This document shows positions 53,447-64,000 of a stretch of 64,000 bases of DNA, in pieces. A program made the translations under genes and the position numbers. Each line of letters starts with the position of its first letter. Position 1 is the first letter of the stretch. Where the stretch lies: the NCBI RefSeq assembly GCF_013201645.1, contig NZ_CP053842.1, forward strand, positions 682,001-746,000. Direction: 5' to 3'. Origin of the DNA: Campylobacter corcagiensis. GTDB taxonomy: Bacteria > Campylobacterota > Campylobacteria > Campylobacterales > Campylobacteraceae. A model generated the notes under the pieces. That model had not been told where the DNA came from. It saw nothing but the letters and a program-made list of their open reading frames with translations, and did not search any database.

Positions 53447-54082
53447 TTATTTAAACAACAAGCTTCCAAGTCTTATCATGTTTGAGCCACATTTTATAGC
53501 GATTTTATAATCACTACTCATTCCCATAGAGCAAATTTTAGCCCCCATGCTTTGTAGGTTTTCATAAATTTTATAAGCTTTTTCAAAGCTTTTTGCCACT
53601 TCTAGTTCGTTATCACTATGAGCTCCAATACACATTATGCCTTTTAGGTTTAAATTTGGACAACTCTCCATGATAGCGTGATAAGTTTTAAGCGCTTTTT
53701 GTGGGTCGATGCCGCTTTTACTATCTTCATTTGCCACATTTATCTCAAGCAAAGTATCCAAAGTATAATCAAGCCTTTTATTAACAGCCTGAGCTAACTT
53801 TAAAGAGTTGCAACTTTGCCATAAAGTAGGGCGAGTTCTTAGAAGTTGGTTTATTTTATTTGATTGTAAAGTGCCTATAAAATGCCAGTTTAAATTTAGC
53901 TCTTTTAACTCAGTGCTTTTTTTAACTAGCTCTTGAACTCTGTTTTCTCCAAAACTCATCTGACCTTGTAAGAAAAGCTCTTTTACCTCTTTTGAAGTGA
54001 CATTTTTACTAACGGCGATTAACTCAACTTTGCTGCTTGAAATTTCATCAATCTCATCTAAAAGTTTTTTTAAATTTATCAA
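53447..54082 (-). CDS. YggS-family PLP homeostasis protein
   Basis: This is a 211-residue alanine-racemase-fold protein without the second racemase domain. The PLP lysine is in IAVSKNV, followed by FGENRVQEL, NWHFIGTLQSNK and SMGMSSDYKIAIKCGSNMIRLGS, all typical of YggS/PROSC. It buffers pyridoxal phosphate. It overlaps rseP by 4 bp and ends the minus-strand run. Confidence 0.92.
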   Translation of the reverse strand: MINLKKLLDEIDEISSSKVELIAVSKNVTSKEVKELFLQGQMSFGENRVQELVKKSTELKELNLNWHFIGTLQSNKINQLLRTRPTLWQSCNSLKLAQAVNKRLDYTLDTLLEINVANEDSKSGIDPQKALKTYHAIMESCPNLNLKGIMCIGAHSDNELEVAKSFEKAYKIYENLQSMGAKICSMGMSSDYKIAIKCGSNMIRLGSLLFK

Positions 54083-55203
54083 TTATACGCTCCAAACATT
54101 CTTAAAAAATCATTTACTATAGTAAACGCCATAAGCATAAAAAGTAGTCCCATTCCAGCATAACTAAGCCCAGCAAAAACTCTATCACTAACTGGCTTTT
54201 TAAAGATGACTTCATAGAGATTAAAAGCGATATGTCCGCCATCTAAAACTGGTAGTGGAAATAAATTTAGTATGCCTAAATTTACTGAAATTAGTGCTGT
54301 TAAAACTAAAAGCACAGATAAGCTTATACTTGCAGCTTTTGTTGTGATATCGGTAATGGCTACGATTCCACCCATCTCTTTTACAGGAACTACGCCAGTT
54401 ACTAGCTTTTCAAGGCTTATTATGATTAGTTTTGAAGCCTCGATGCTTTCATTAAAAGCATAAGGAATCGCACTTAAGCCTTTGTGATAAACTCTTACAA
54501 ACTCGCCATTTGGTGTAATTCCAATGAGAGGTTTTTTTATATCTTCACCAAACAAGGTCTTTGCATCGCCTATTTTAGGAGTTAGGGTTAGATTTAAAAT
54601 TTCATTATCTCTTAAAATTTCTAAACTCATACTCTCTAATGTAACAAGCTTTGAGATATCGTCCCACTCTTTTATTTTTTTATCATTTATGCTTAAAATT
54701 TTATCATTTGGCATCAAATTTGCACTTTGTGCGGCTGAGTTTTCCATCACAGTTCCAATGGTAGGAGCAAGTTTTTCAACACCTATAAAACCAAGTGCGA
54801 TGTAGATAAAAAACGCTAAAATAAGGTTAAAAAACGGACCTGCAAAAAGTATGTAAATCCGCCCCCAAGGACTTAGCATATTATAGCTATCTTTATCGTA
54901 GTTTTTTAAAGTTGGATCAGCGTCATCTTGACCTTTTAGCTGGACATATCCACCAAGTGGAATAGCACTTAATGCATATGTTGTTTCTTTAAATTTTTTA
55001 GTATAAATTTTCTCTCCAAAACCGATACTAAAAACATTTACACAAACCCCAAGCTGTTTTGCAGCTAGAAAATGTCCAAGTTCGTGGAAAAATATTAAAA
55101 ATGAAATCACTAAAATAGTAACTATAAAAAGCGGTCCCCAATGCCATAAAGCAATTCCTAAAATCACCAAAACAATTGCTAAATTTAGATTTTTCTTATC
55201 CAA
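54079..55203 (-). CDS. rseP: Site-2 intramembrane metalloprotease RseP
   Basis: This is a 374-residue membrane protease with the zinc motif HELGH (His40, Glu41, His44) in the first helices. A PDZ domain covers about residues 165-260 (GTVMENSAAQSANLMPNDKI), and the second metal motif is LPVLDGGHI. It cleaves membrane anti-sigma factors or signal peptides. It overlaps pgsA by 8 bp. Confidence 0.92.
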   Translation of the reverse strand: MDKKNLNLAIVLVILGIALWHWGPLFIVTILVISFLIFFHELGHFLAAKQLGVCVNVFSIGFGEKIYTKKFKETTYALSAIPLGGYVQLKGQDDADPTLKNYDKDSYNMLSPWGRIYILFAGPFFNLILAFFIYIALGFIGVEKLAPTIGTVMENSAAQSANLMPNDKILSINDKKIKEWDDISKLVTLESMSLEILRDNEILNLTLTPKIGDAKTLFGEDIKKPLIGITPNGEFVRVYHKGLSAIPYAFNESIEASKLIIISLEKLVTGVVPVKEMGGIVAITDITTKAASISLSVLLVLTALISVNLGILNLFPLPVLDGGHIAFNLYEVIFKKPVSDRVFAGLSYAGMGLLFMLMAFTIVNDFLRMFGAYN

Positions 55204-55750
55204 GATTTTTCCTTAATTTCATCTCTTTTACATATCCATAAACATATAAAAAGCCTGAATACAGGGTTAAAAACACACTTATCCAAAGCAAAGTTTCACC
55301 AAAAAACCACTCCATAGTTAAAAACACAATTGCAACCATTTGAAAAACGGTTTTAACTTTTCCAGCCATTCCAGCACTTACTTTTACGCCATCACTTGCC
55401 ATGACAACTCTAAATCCTGTGATAAAAAACTCTCTTATTAAAATCAAATAAATCGCCCACGGATTTGCACGGCCTAAATACATAAGCCCTATAAATCCAG
55501 CTAAAGTTAGCATTTTATCAGCAAGTGGGTCGATGATTTCACCAAATTTGGTTATTTGGTTCCAACTTCTTGCGATATATCCATCAAAAAAATCAGTTAT
55601 TGAAGCTATTAAAAAAACAAGTGTTGCAAAATAATTTATCCAGCTTTGGTGTAAATTTGGACAAATCCCAGCCAAATTTACAAGCAAAAAGAAAAACAAA
55701 AAGGATAAAAATATCCTAAAAATAGCTAAAATATTTGGTAAATTTATCAT
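55196..55750 (-). CDS. pgsA: CDP-diacylglycerol-glycerol-3-phosphate phosphatidyltransferase
   Basis: This is a 184-residue CDP-alcohol phosphotransferase that makes phosphatidylglycerol phosphate. The catalytic motif is clear: TDFFDGYIARSWNQ followed by FGEIIDPLADK. Membrane helices flank it. It overlaps the reductase gene upstream by 4 bp. Confidence 0.92.
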   Translation of the reverse strand: MINLPNILAIFRIFLSFLFFFLLVNLAGICPNLHQSWINYFATLVFLIASITDFFDGYIARSWNQITKFGEIIDPLADKMLTLAGFIGLMYLGRANPWAIYLILIREFFITGFRVVMASDGVKVSAGMAGKVKTVFQMVAIVFLTMEWFFGETLLWISVFLTLYSGFLYVYGYVKEMKLRKNLG

Positions 55751-56529
55751 TTTTTAAATGTCGTTCCGCCATCAACTATAAAAGTATGTCCAGTTACCCA
55801 ACTAGCTTTATCAGAGCAAATAAACAAACACGCCCCTGCTAAATCAGTTGGCTGACCCATTCTGCCTATTGGGCTTAGTTTTGCGGTTTGGTCTCTTACT
55901 TCTTCGTAATTTACAAACGCCCTTAATGCATCAGTTTCAATCGGTCCTCCACTTACTGCATTTACTCTTATACCAAACTCACCTAGCTCAGTTGCTGCGT
56001 ATCTTACCATAGCTTCAACCGCAGCTTTAGCTGTGCCATGTCCTGAGTAGTTTTCTATATAGACTCTATTTCCAGTTGAACTAATTGAGATGATTGACCC
56101 ACCGCCATTTTTTTGCATTCTTTTTGCAGCTTCTTGAGCCCCGCAAACAAAAGCATTTACCGTTGCTGTGAAGATATTATTAATCCCACGCGGTTTTAAA
56201 CGCATAAATTTAGTATATCCGCCAACTACAGCTCTTCCTGAAATAATGGCATTTGAGATGAAAAAGTCAATTCTATCAAAATCTTTATCAATCTCTAAAA
56301 AAAGCTCTTTATAAGTTTCAGGTTCAAGTATATTTAGTGAATAAGACTTAGCTTTTATGCCATATTTTTCTGAGAGTTCTTTTTCTATCTCTTTTGCCAA
56401 CTCTTCATTTGAGTTGTAAGTAAAGGCTATATTTACACCATTTTGTGCAAACTCTTCAACTATCGCTCTTCCTATCCCACGCGTTCCACCACTTATTACT
56501 AGAGTTTTATTTTTGAAAAAATTCTGCAT
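55747..56529 (-). CDS. fabL: FabL-like SDR enoyl-ACP reductase
   Basis: This is a 260-residue short-chain dehydrogenase. The NAD(P) loop is SGGTRGIGRAIVEE, and SNAI follows the fold. The catalytic pair reads YSGHGTAK, i.e. Tyr-x6-Lys, the spacing of FabI/FabL enoyl reductases rather than the Tyr-x3-Lys of common SDRs. The wording (IENY...KAAVEAMVRYAA) resembles FabL. ATG 56529 overlaps the dapA stop (TAATG), and the longer frame to 56601 lies inside dapA. The neighbour pgsA fits lipid synthesis. Confidence 0.8.
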   Translation of the reverse strand: MQNFFKNKTLVISGGTRGIGRAIVEEFAQNGVNIAFTYNSNEELAKEIEKELSEKYGIKAKSYSLNILEPETYKELFLEIDKDFDRIDFFISNAIISGRAVVGGYTKFMRLKPRGINNIFTATVNAFVCGAQEAAKRMQKNGGGSIISISSTGNRVYIENYSGHGTAKAAVEAMVRYAATELGEFGIRVNAVSGGPIETDALRAFVNYEEVRDQTAKLSPIGRMGQPTDLAGACLFICSDKASWVTGHTFIVDGGTTFKK

Positions 56530-57425
56530 TAAAATCCTTTTATATTGTATTGTTTCATTGTTTTTTCTATTTTTATTAAATTTTCTTTGCTTGGTTTGCA
56601 AAGTGGAAGTCTGTATTCTAAACTATCGATTAACCCAGCTATAAACATCGCCGCTTTTATCGGTATCGGGTTGCTTTCGCAAAACATAACTTTGTTGATA
56701 TTATAAAGTTCATCATTTATCGCTTTTGCTTTTAAAAACTCATTATCAAGTGCAAATTTAGTTAGTTTTGCAGTGTAATCAGGCAGTAAATTTGATGTAA
56801 CTGAGATAACGCCTTTTCCGCCATTGCTTAATATTGGATAATTTATCGCATCTTCGCCGCTAATAACTATAATTCGTGGTTCATGAGCTAAGAGATCTAC
56901 GCATTTATCTATATCGCCACTAGCCTCTTTTACACCGTATATATTTTCGCAGTCGTTAAATAGCCTTATGGCTGTTTTTGCCTCTATGTTGCATCCAGTT
57001 CTACCTGGAACATTATATAAAAGTACAGGAATTTCTACAGATTCAGCGATTGCTTTATAGTGCAAGTATAAACCTTCTTGAGTTGGTTTGTTGTAGTAAG
57101 GAGCAACTGATAAAATTCCATCAGCACCGTGATCTTGTGCAAACTCAGCAAGACCTACTGCTTCGTGAGTTGCGTTACTTCCAGCTCCTGCTAAAACTTT
57201 AGTATTTGTTCCTTTACATGCATCAACAGCTATTTCTATACAAATTCTATGCTCATCGTGAGTTAGAGTAGCACTTTCACCAGTTGTGCCAACTGGAACT
57301 ACAGCATCTATGCCATTATTTATTTGGCGTTTTATAAGTTTAGAGTAGCTCTCTTCATCAACTTTTCCATTTTTAAATGGCGTAATGATCGCTGTCATAG
57401 CTCCAATAATTATTTTTTTGTCCAT
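56529..57425 (-). CDS. dapA: 4-hydroxy-tetrahydrodipicolinate synthase
   Basis: This is a 298-residue class I aldolase of lysine/diaminopimelate synthesis. It has [14 protein letters not shown], the catalytic Tyr in [11 protein letters not shown] and the Schiff-base Lys in [10 protein letters not shown]. It lies 2 bp after the M16 protease gene and has an AGGAC site. Confidence 0.95.
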   Translation of the reverse strand: MDKKIIIGAMTAIITPFKNGKVDEESYSKLIKRQINNGIDAVVPVGTTGESATLTHDEHRICIEIAVDACKGTNTKVLAGAGSNATHEAVGLAEFAQDHGADGILSVAPYYNKPTQEGLYLHYKAIAESVEIPVLLYNVPGRTGCNIEAKTAIRLFNDCENIYGVKEASGDIDKCVDLLAHEPRIIVISGEDAINYPILSNGGKGVISVTSNLLPDYTAKLTKFALDNEFLKAKAINDELYNINKVMFCESNPIPIKAAMFIAGLIDSLEYRLPLCKPSKENLIKIEKTMKQYNIKGF

Positions 57426-57427
57426 TT

Positions 57428-58666
57428 TTAGTCCTTTTTTAGTATAGCATTTGTCAAATTTTGGTTTATAAAGTAAGTGTTAAATACTCTTTTTATATCC
57501 TCTTTTGTGATTTTTGAAATCCTTTTTTCATAAGTATAAAGTGCTTCAAGATTATCTCTTAAAATATAGCTTCCATAAATGTAACTAACCTTGCTAGCAC
57601 TATCAAAAGAGTAGACAAAATCAGATTTTATAGTGTTTATGATTCTTTGTATATCTTCATCATTTATTAAGGTTTTTTTAGCTTCATCTAAGAGTGATAA
57701 AATTTCACTTCTTACATCTTTTGCACTAACTTCTGGATTACAAACAGCAAAAATTATAAATAAATTCTCATCTATACTTGACATATTGTAAGCAAAAATT
57801 TGATTAGCTAGGCGTTTTTCTTCAATCAATGTTTTATTGAGTAAAGAGCTTTTTCCACTATTTAGATAAGTAGAGATAGCTTCTAGTATAATAGTATCTT
57901 CATGTTTAGATGGTGGAATTTTATAGGCTAAAGCTAGAATTTCAACTTCACTATCTTTTTTAAGATTTATAAATTTTTCTCCATCTTGCTTTGGTTCGTA
58001 GGTGTGAAATTTAGGAATATCACGGCGATTTTTTATGCCACAAAAGTGTTTTTTAGCCAGAGCAAAAGCATTTTTTTCATCTATATCGCCAGCTATTAAA
58101 AGTACAGCATTTTTTGGCTGATAGTAAATTTCATGAAATTCTTTTATATCATCAATAGTCCAGTTTTTTATATCATCTTTAAAGCCAATCGGAGTCCAAT
58201 GATATGGATGATATAAAAAAGCGTTGTTATAAAGCCTAAAGAAAAGATAGCCAAATGGACTATTATCTGTTCTCCAAAGTCTCTCTTCATAAACAACATC
58301 TCTTTCAGGCTGAAATTCTTCATCATTTAGGTTTAAATTTGACATAATATCGGCGTATAATTCTAAGCTTTTATCTAAATTCCCATTTGAGCATTTTATA
58401 AAATAGTGCGTATAATCAAATCCGGTTGAGGCGTTATTTACCCCACCAAAGCCCTTTACAGTAGCATCAAACTCCCCAGCAGGGCGGGTTTTTGTTGATT
58501 TAAAATTCAGGTGTTCAAGCATATGAGCGATGCCACTTTTTCCCATCACTTCATTTCTTGAACCAACCCTATAAAAAACATTTACATTTATAACATCGCT
58601 TCCTAAATTTGTAGGCACATGGTAAATTTCAAGTCCATTTTCAAGTTTTAAATAGTTATGAGTCAC
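57428..58666 (-). CDS. M16-family zinc peptidase
   Basis: This is a 412-residue inverzincin peptidase. The zinc motif is HMLEH at about residues 47-51 ([15 protein letters not shown]), with the distal Glu in YEERLW. An inactive-type second domain follows. There is no signal peptide, so it is cytosolic. The same gene lies beside dapA in C. jejuni. It overlaps pyrD by 11 bp. Confidence 0.88.
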   Translation of the reverse strand: MTHNYLKLENGLEIYHVPTNLGSDVINVNVFYRVGSRNEVMGKSGIAHMLEHLNFKSTKTRPAGEFDATVKGFGGVNNASTGFDYTHYFIKCSNGNLDKSLELYADIMSNLNLNDEEFQPERDVVYEERLWRTDNSPFGYLFFRLYNNAFLYHPYHWTPIGFKDDIKNWTIDDIKEFHEIYYQPKNAVLLIAGDIDEKNAFALAKKHFCGIKNRRDIPKFHTYEPKQDGEKFINLKKDSEVEILALAYKIPPSKHEDTIILEAISTYLNSGKSSLLNKTLIEEKRLANQIFAYNMSSIDENLFIIFAVCNPEVSAKDVRSEILSLLDEAKKTLINDEDIQRIINTIKSDFVYSFDSASKVSYIYGSYILRDNLEALYTYEKRISKITKEDIKRVFNTYFINQNLTNAILKKD

Positions 58667-59768
58667 TTTTTGCCTTTACTGTGATATCTACTCCAACTGC
58701 TTGAGCTATATTTTCAAAACCATCGGCTTTTAAAAGTTTGCTCAACTCTTTGTTGATATCTCTTGCTATCGTAGGACCTTTAAATATAAAGCTAGTATAA
58801 ATTTGCACCAAATTTGCACCAAGTTTTATTCTAGTGTAAGCTTCCTCAGCACTATCAATACCACCACAACTTACTAAAACCGCTTTTCCATAAAGCTCAG
58901 AAGATATAGCCTTAAAAAGCTCTCTTGATTTGTGAGTTATGAGCTTTCCGCTTATCCCACCTTTGTGCTCTTTTATGTTTGGAGAAAGAGAGTAGTCAAC
59001 GCTAGTATTGTTTATAATAAGCATTTTAGCACCACTCTTAACAGCAACTGTGCAAATTTCAGTAGCTTCATCATAGCTAAAATCTGGCGAAATTTTAAAA
59101 GCAACTGGTTTTTTTGTTGTCTCTTTTAAGGCCAAAAAAAGCTCTTTTATAAAATTTTCTTCTTGTAAAGCTCTTAAATTTGGAGTGTTTGGAGAACTGA
59201 CATTTACTAAAAACATATCACAAACCCCGTCAAGTTCTTTTGCTAAAGTTATGTAATCACTTAAAGCATCATCATTTGGAGTGGTTTTATTTTTGCCGAT
59301 ATTTGCTATTAATGGAACATTTAGTGGGTAAAATTTACTCACATTTGCCTTAACAGCTTTTAGTCCAAGATTGTTAAAGCCCATAGAGTTTTGAATACTT
59401 TCATTTTTTACAAGTCTAAAAAGTCGTGGTTTTTCGTTGCCATCTTGCGGTTTAGGGGTAACTGTTCCATACTCAATATGCCCAAATCCTAAATTTTGTA
59501 AAGATTTTAATACAACGCCATTTTTATCAAACCCACCAGCTAAACCAACTGGATTTGGAAAGTTTAGCCCTAGTAAATTTTGGTTTAAACTCTGGTTATT
59601 AACTACTAAATCCTTACCACATATGCTGAGTAACGATGGAAACAAATTTGCAACTCTAAGCCCAGTTATAGCTAGGTCATGAGCATTTTCTGGATCCATT
59701 TTAAAAAATATCTTTTTTAAATTATCATAGTTCAAATTTTCATCCTTTAAAAAAGAGTATTGTATCAA
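58656..59768 (-). CDS. pyrD: Dihydroorotate dehydrogenase (class 2, quinone-dependent)
   Basis: This is a 370-residue FMN enzyme of pyrimidine synthesis. The N-terminal membrane-associating helix marks class 2. Key segments are FPNPVGLAGGFDKNG, PQDGNEKPRLFRL, the catalytic Ser in NVSSPNTPNLRALQ and ISCGG-like VSCGGIDSAEEA. It feeds electrons to quinone. Confidence 0.95.
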   Translation of the reverse strand: MIQYSFLKDENLNYDNLKKIFFKMDPENAHDLAITGLRVANLFPSLLSICGKDLVVNNQSLNQNLLGLNFPNPVGLAGGFDKNGVVLKSLQNLGFGHIEYGTVTPKPQDGNEKPRLFRLVKNESIQNSMGFNNLGLKAVKANVSKFYPLNVPLIANIGKNKTTPNDDALSDYITLAKELDGVCDMFLVNVSSPNTPNLRALQEENFIKELFLALKETTKKPVAFKISPDFSYDEATEICTVAVKSGAKMLIINNTSVDYSLSPNIKEHKGGISGKLITHKSRELFKAISSELYGKAVLVSCGGIDSAEEAYTRIKLGANLVQIYTSFIFKGPTIARDINKELSKLLKADGFENIAQAVGVDITVKAKSDS

Positions 59769-59786
59769 ATTTAGCTTTAAAAGAAG

Positions 59787-61523
59787 CTAATTATCTAGGC
59801 TTCCTTTTAGTTTTTGATAAATTTTGCTACTTTGGCTAAGTTCTTCATCACTACCAAATCCAACAACCTTACCGTCATTTATCACAGCGATATTTGTAGC
59901 GTTTTTAATCGTTGATAGACGGTGAGCAACCACGATAACTATCTTATCTTTTCTTAAATTATCAATCACTTCTGTTATTGTGCTTTCACTTGTGTTATCA
60001 AGGGCTGAAGTTGCTTCATCTAAGATAATGATTTGTGGGTTTTTATAAAGCATTCTTGCAATTGCTATTCTTTGTCTTTGACCGCCACTTAAATTTGTAC
60101 CAAATTCATTAAGTTTTGTATAAATTCCATCTTCTAAATCCATCACAAATTCATATGCATTTGCCATTTTTAGGGCTTTTATGACCTTTTCTTTATTAAA
60201 TTCGCCACTATATGCCACATTATTTGCAATAGTATCGTTGAAAATATAGACTCTTTGGCTAACTAAACCGATATTTTCTCTAACGCTTTTTAAACTATAC
60301 TCGTAAAGATCAGTGTTGTTGATTAAAATATTTCCACTACTTACATCAAAAAACCGCATAAAAAGGTTTACTATACTTGTTTTACCACCACCGCTTGATC
60401 CAACAAATGCTAGCATTTCGCCTTTTTTGACAGTAAAATTTATCCCTTTTAAAACAAAATCACTATCATATTTTAGCCAGACATCTTGGAAATTTATGCT
60501 ATTTACAATATTTGGAAATTCTTTATCGCCACCAACAATAGATGAAAGTTTATCCGTTAGTTCAAATGTTCGCTCGCTAGCTGCAATTGCATCTTGCATT
60601 TTGTTATGCAAACTTGATATCGTTTTTATAGGCTTATAGAGCAAAAAAAGAGCTGTTAAAAACGAAAAAAAGCTTCCCATTGTCATATCATCAGATATAA
60701 CTTCTTTTCCACCTACTATGATAACAACAGCTATTCCAATAGATCCAAGCGTTTCCATTATCGGCGTTACAAGTTCGCTTATTTTTACAGACTTTAAATT
60801 TAGCTTAAAAAAATTGTTATTTTCTTTTATGAAGCGCTTTGTTTCTTTAAATTCAGCGTTATTTGCCTTAACTATTTCTATATTTGTAAAAATTTCACTT
60901 AAAACTGATGTGATATCAGAAGTTTTTTCTTGAGCACTTTTTGAGATTTTTTTCATCTTTTTAGCTAGTATTGAGAGTGGATAGACTGCTACAGGCATAA
61001 CTATGAGTGCAAAAACAGCTAGCTTTGGACTTTGATAAATAACAACTACAAGAAGAGCTAGTATAGTAAGAGCACTTGTGATAAACTCAGGTATCATATT
61101 TGAAACTATATTTCTAATCCTATCAATATCATTTATAGTTCTACTTATAAGCTCACCTGTGCGAAATTCGTTAAAGAATTTCATATCTAAATTTATGAGA
61201 TTTCCTACTAATGTTTGGCGAAAACGTCTTACTATGTCTTGACCTATAAATACTGTAAAGTATTTTTGCATATAAGCTCCACCACTTTTTGCTGCATATA
61301 TTAAAATGATAGCAAAAGGCAAGCTATAAAGAAGAGCTTCGTTTTTTTCAACAAATATTTTATTAAGCACTGGTTCTATTAGCCAAGCACTAAGACCTGT
61401 GGAAACTGAAGTCATGACCATACCAAGTATTGATAAGATAAACTCAAGTTTATAGTCTTTATAGTAAGGTGCAAAACGCTTTATAATATCTTTTAAGCTA
61501 AGCTCTTTTATATCTTTTCCCAT
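59787..61523 (-). CDS. msbA: MsbA-like lipid A/multidrug ABC exporter
   Basis: This is a 578-residue half-transporter: a six-helix membrane domain (about 1-310) fused to an ATPase with Walker [15 protein letters not shown], signature [11 protein letters not shown], Walker [13 protein letters not shown] and switch His in VAHRLSTI. It probably flips lipid A-core. It overlaps cysS by 16 bp. A multidrug exporter is the alternative; the C. jejuni-like neighbourhood favours MsbA. Confidence 0.83.
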   Translation of the reverse strand: MGKDIKELSLKDIIKRFAPYYKDYKLEFILSILGMVMTSVSTGLSAWLIEPVLNKIFVEKNEALLYSLPFAIILIYAAKSGGAYMQKYFTVFIGQDIVRRFRQTLVGNLINLDMKFFNEFRTGELISRTINDIDRIRNIVSNMIPEFITSALTILALLVVVIYQSPKLAVFALIVMPVAVYPLSILAKKMKKISKSAQEKTSDITSVLSEIFTNIEIVKANNAEFKETKRFIKENNNFFKLNLKSVKISELVTPIMETLGSIGIAVVIIVGGKEVISDDMTMGSFFSFLTALFLLYKPIKTISSLHNKMQDAIAASERTFELTDKLSSIVGGDKEFPNIVNSINFQDVWLKYDSDFVLKGINFTVKKGEMLAFVGSSGGGKTSIVNLFMRFFDVSSGNILINNTDLYEYSLKSVRENIGLVSQRVYIFNDTIANNVAYSGEFNKEKVIKALKMANAYEFVMDLEDGIYTKLNEFGTNLSGGQRQRIAIARMLYKNPQIIILDEATSALDNTSESTITEVIDNLRKDKIVIVVAHRLSTIKNATNIAVINDGKVVGFGSDEELSQSSKIYQKLKGSLDN

Positions 61524-62890
61524 ATAGTTCCCTTTGGTGTATCCATAATGCTAATGCCAAGAGTATTTAAATCATCTCTTATCTTATCAGCTTTTGTAAA
61601 ATCCTTGTTTTGTTTAGCGATATTTCGCTCATCTAAAAGCTTTGAAATTTGAGCCTTTTCATCACTACTTACTCCAAATTGAAAGTAGCTTTCATCTTTT
61701 AAAATTCCAAAAACTTTACTAATAAATTCTAAATTTGCTAAAATTTCACCTTTTTTTGCTCTGTCTTTTGGGTTTTTATCAAGAAATTCATTTGATAAAT
61801 TTACAAAGTTATCTACAAATGAAAGAGCTAAAGACGCGTTTAAATCATCGCTTAAAGCCTTTAAAATACTATCTTTAAATTCCAAATTCAGGCTAGTTTT
61901 ATTAGCGCCATCTACTCTTTTTTTAAGGCGGTAAATTTTATCAAGGCGTTTTTTAGATGCTTTTAAATCATCAACACTGTAGTTAAAATTCGCTCTATAA
62001 TGCGAACTTAATAGATAAAACCTTAAAGCCTCTCCTGGGACTAAATTTAAGGCATCTTTTATAAAAAAGCTATTATTTAAACTTTTACTCATCTTTTCAT
62101 TATCAACTTGCACAAAACCATTATGCATCCAGTATTTTGAAAGGCTTTTGTGCTCGCTACATCTACACTGAGCAGCTTCATTTTCGTGGTGAGGAAATAA
62201 CAGATCCATCCCACCAGCGTGGATATCTATAGCAAATTTATTATCACCTGAGTCAAGATGAGCTTTTATCATCGCAACGCACTCTGTATGCCAGCCAGGT
62301 CTTCCTTTACCAAATGGACTTTCATACCAACTCTCATCAAATTTCCATAAAACAAAGTCTTTTGGATCTTTTTTAAACTCACTGCTTTTAACCCTTGCTA
62401 AACTCTCATCATCAAAGCTTTTGCCGCTTAAACTAAGATAGTTTTCATCGCTACTTGTATCAAAGTAAACTCCATCATTTTCTATTATGTAAGCACTTTT
62501 TTTATCAAGTAAATTTGATATATAGTTAGTTATGGCTTCTAAATTTTCAGTCGCTTTTGGTTCTAAATCTGGTCTTAAAACATTTAAAGCTTTCATATCA
62601 TCTAAATATCTATCTATATAGTAGCTAGTAATTTCATCTAAGCTTTTGTTAGTCTCTTTCATTTTAGCCAAAATTTTATCATCAATGTCTGTGAAGTTTT
62701 TTACAAATTTTACATCATATCCTAAAGACAGTAGCGTTCTTCTAAGCATATCAAAACTTATGGCACTTTTTGCATGCCCTAAATGTGCATCATCATAAAC
62801 CGTTGGACCACAAACATAAATTCTTGCAACGCCAGTTTGAAGTGGCTTAAATTCAACCTTTTTTCTTAAAACACTATCAAATATAACCAT
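61508..62890 (-). CDS. cysS: Cysteinyl-tRNA synthetase
   Basis: This is a 460-residue class I synthetase. Zinc ligands are Cys in YVCGPTVY, Cys in WHTECVAM and the HHENE segment. The HIGH motif is HLGH and the KMSKS loop is [10 protein letters not shown]. It overlaps murJ by 14 bp. Confidence 0.96.
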   Translation of the reverse strand: MVIFDSVLRKKVEFKPLQTGVARIYVCGPTVYDDAHLGHAKSAISFDMLRRTLLSLGYDVKFVKNFTDIDDKILAKMKETNKSLDEITSYYIDRYLDDMKALNVLRPDLEPKATENLEAITNYISNLLDKKSAYIIENDGVYFDTSSDENYLSLSGKSFDDESLARVKSSEFKKDPKDFVLWKFDESWYESPFGKGRPGWHTECVAMIKAHLDSGDNKFAIDIHAGGMDLLFPHHENEAAQCRCSEHKSLSKYWMHNGFVQVDNEKMSKSLNNSFFIKDALNLVPGEALRFYLLSSHYRANFNYSVDDLKASKKRLDKIYRLKKRVDGANKTSLNLEFKDSILKALSDDLNASLALSFVDNFVNLSNEFLDKNPKDRAKKGEILANLEFISKVFGILKDESYFQFGVSSDEKAQISKLLDERNIAKQNKDFTKADKIRDDLNTLGISIMDTPKGTIWEKI

Positions 62891-64000
62891 TAATAAAATC
62901 CTTAAAAACTAAAAGCACCAAAATTTCTACTAGGCAAATTCCTAAAATAAAGGCTATTTTTTTAGGGCGTATTATAGCTAAAAAATTATTAAAGCCAAAT
63001 TCCACTAAATTTCTCCAAAGTAGATAAAATCCTCCAAGTGAGCTAGCTAATGCTAAGCCTGCTGCTCCAAGTGGTTTAACAAGCACTGCACATAAAAGTA
63101 TGTTTAAAATAAGGCTTTGTATAGCTATTTTAGCGGCTATATTTTGCTTCATCTTAGCATATAAAAACAAAGAAAATAGCTTAGCTAAACCAAAAGGAAC
63201 AAGCCCTATCATAAACATAGAAAGGATAAAAGCTGAGTTTTTCGTATCGCTTCTTAAAAATTCACCACGCTCAAAAAGTAGCCATATAATCTCAAAATTT
63301 AAAATAATCCCACCAATAGCTGAAAAAAGAAGTAAAGCTAATAAAAAATGAAAGCCATTTGAGAGTAAATTTAGAGCATTTTTATCATCATTTGCTTTTA
63401 TGGCTTTTGAAATTTTAGGAAACATAGCAGTTGATAAAGCGATGGCAAAAAGAGCAAGTGGAAGCTGAAATATACGGTTTGTATAGTATAAATAACTTAT
63501 TGCCCCAGCTCCTAAAAAAGATGCAAACCAAGTCTCTATAAATGAGCTTATTTGCGTAGCTGATGAGCCAATTACACCGTGAAAGAAATTTTTATAAAAG
63601 CCTTTTGTTTTAGCATCTTTTTTTCGCCATAAAGCAATAAAGCCAAATTTTAAATATTTTAGCATTTTGGTGTAGTGTAGGGCGATGATATGAACTATAA
63701 ACTGAAGAACGCCACCAACAATAACTCCTATACTTAGGTATAAAACTGCACTCTCTTGAGTTTTACCTTGTGCTAAAACCAAAGAAAAAATCATTGCTAA
63801 ATTTAGAAGTGCTGTTGAAAATGCAGTTGTTGCAAAATGCCCTTTATACTGAAGCATAGACGCAAAAAGCGTTACTAAAAATATAAATGTTAAATACCAA
63901 AAATTTAGCCTTACGTATAAAGTAGCCATATTGATAGTTTTATCATCAAATCCAAGAGCTAAAAATTTAGTAAAAAGTGGCGTGAAAATATTAACAATTA
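62877..64000 (-). CDS. murJ: Lipid II flippase MurJ, N-terminus cut by window edge
   Basis: This open frame runs to the right edge without a start; about 374 codons are visible. It is a hydrophobic MATE/MOP-type protein with [14 protein letters not shown] near the edge, then [41 protein letters not shown] and LFERGEF, all MurJ/MviN wording. It flips lipid II to the periplasm, acting after MurG. The last helices (near [13 protein letters not shown]) are short and end at the cysS overlap. Confidence 0.9.
   Translation of the reverse strand, partial: IVNIFTPLFTKFLALGFDDKTINMATLYVRLNFWYLTFIFLVTLFASMLQYKGHFATTAFSTALLNLAMIFSLVLAQGKTQESAVLYLSIGVIVGGVLQFIVHIIALHYTKMLKYLKFGFIALWRKKDAKTKGFYKNFFHGVIGSSATQISSFIETWFASFLGAGAISYLYYTNRIFQLPLALFAIALSTAMFPKISKAIKANDDKNALNLLSNGFHFLLALLLFSAIGGIILNFEIIWLLFERGEFLRSDTKNSAFILSMFMIGLVPFGLAKLFSLFLYAKMKQNIAAKIAIQSLILNILLCAVLVKPLGAAGLALASSLGGFYLLWRNLVEFGFNNFLAIIRPKKIAFILGICLVEILVLLVFKDFINGYI

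Noticed and set aside
1-64000. CRISPR arrays, insertion sequences, prophage or rRNA genes
   Set aside because: No regularly spaced repeats, transposase motifs, phage structural genes or rRNA sequence seen in the window.

Overview
The window is a gene-dense, AT-rich chromosomal segment of a Campylobacterota bacterium, most likely a Campylobacter species other than C. jejuni. The signs are the oorDABC 2-oxoglutarate oxidoreductase, monomeric isocitrate dehydrogenase, a XerH-type recombinase, Bpt leucyl-transferase, a stand-alone biotin carboxylase subunit, a YX6K enoyl reductase beside dapA, and the very frequent AAATTT-type hexamers. Most genes are packed into operons with 4-8 bp start/stop overlaps.

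Layout. 1-2.9 kb is an accessory region: a hydrophilic protein cut by the left edge, a secreted ankyrin-type protein and a small membrane protein (both broken by single-base homopolymer frameshifts), and an unknown multi-pass membrane protein. 3-8.2 kb holds a PhoX-type phosphatase, a dihaem cytochrome c, HU, YaaA and two tRNAs. 8.3-14 kb runs pycA, a 56-aa coiled-coil ORF, bpt, an APC permease, a TupA-like ATP-grasp protein, a YbaK deacylase and a DUF2179 protein. lptB is divergent to argG-rplI-hslV-hslU-era.

19.5-28.9 kb is a nine-gene pilus/secretion operon whose order follows the MSHA pilus biogenesis genes (mshI-J-K-L-M-N-x-E-G). Its second half corresponds to the Campylobacter transformation genes (ctsR-D-P-X-E-F). 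The secretin gene is frameshifted here. 28.9-43.7 kb is housekeeping: ftsK-ftsW-murG, xerH, an AsmA-like protein, mltG, icd-mdh and oorDABC. 44-53.4 kb resumes the pilus theme with three prepilin-like genes and a 2347-residue exported, cysteine-rich protein. Their order mirrors mshD-O-P-Q. 53.4-64 kb, all on the minus strand, carries yggS, rseP, pgsA, fabL-like, dapA, an M16 protease, pyrD, an MsbA-like exporter, cysS and murJ (cut by the right edge).

How the genes fit together. The two pilus loci would form one envelope-spanning machine: inner-membrane platform, ATPase, secretin, minor pilins and a giant candidate tip or surface protein. Neither a major pilin nor a prepilin peptidase lies in the window. 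The four frameshifts (in three genes) are all repaired by adding one base to a homopolymer, so either base-calling error or real slippage/contingency must be settled before these genes are called dead.
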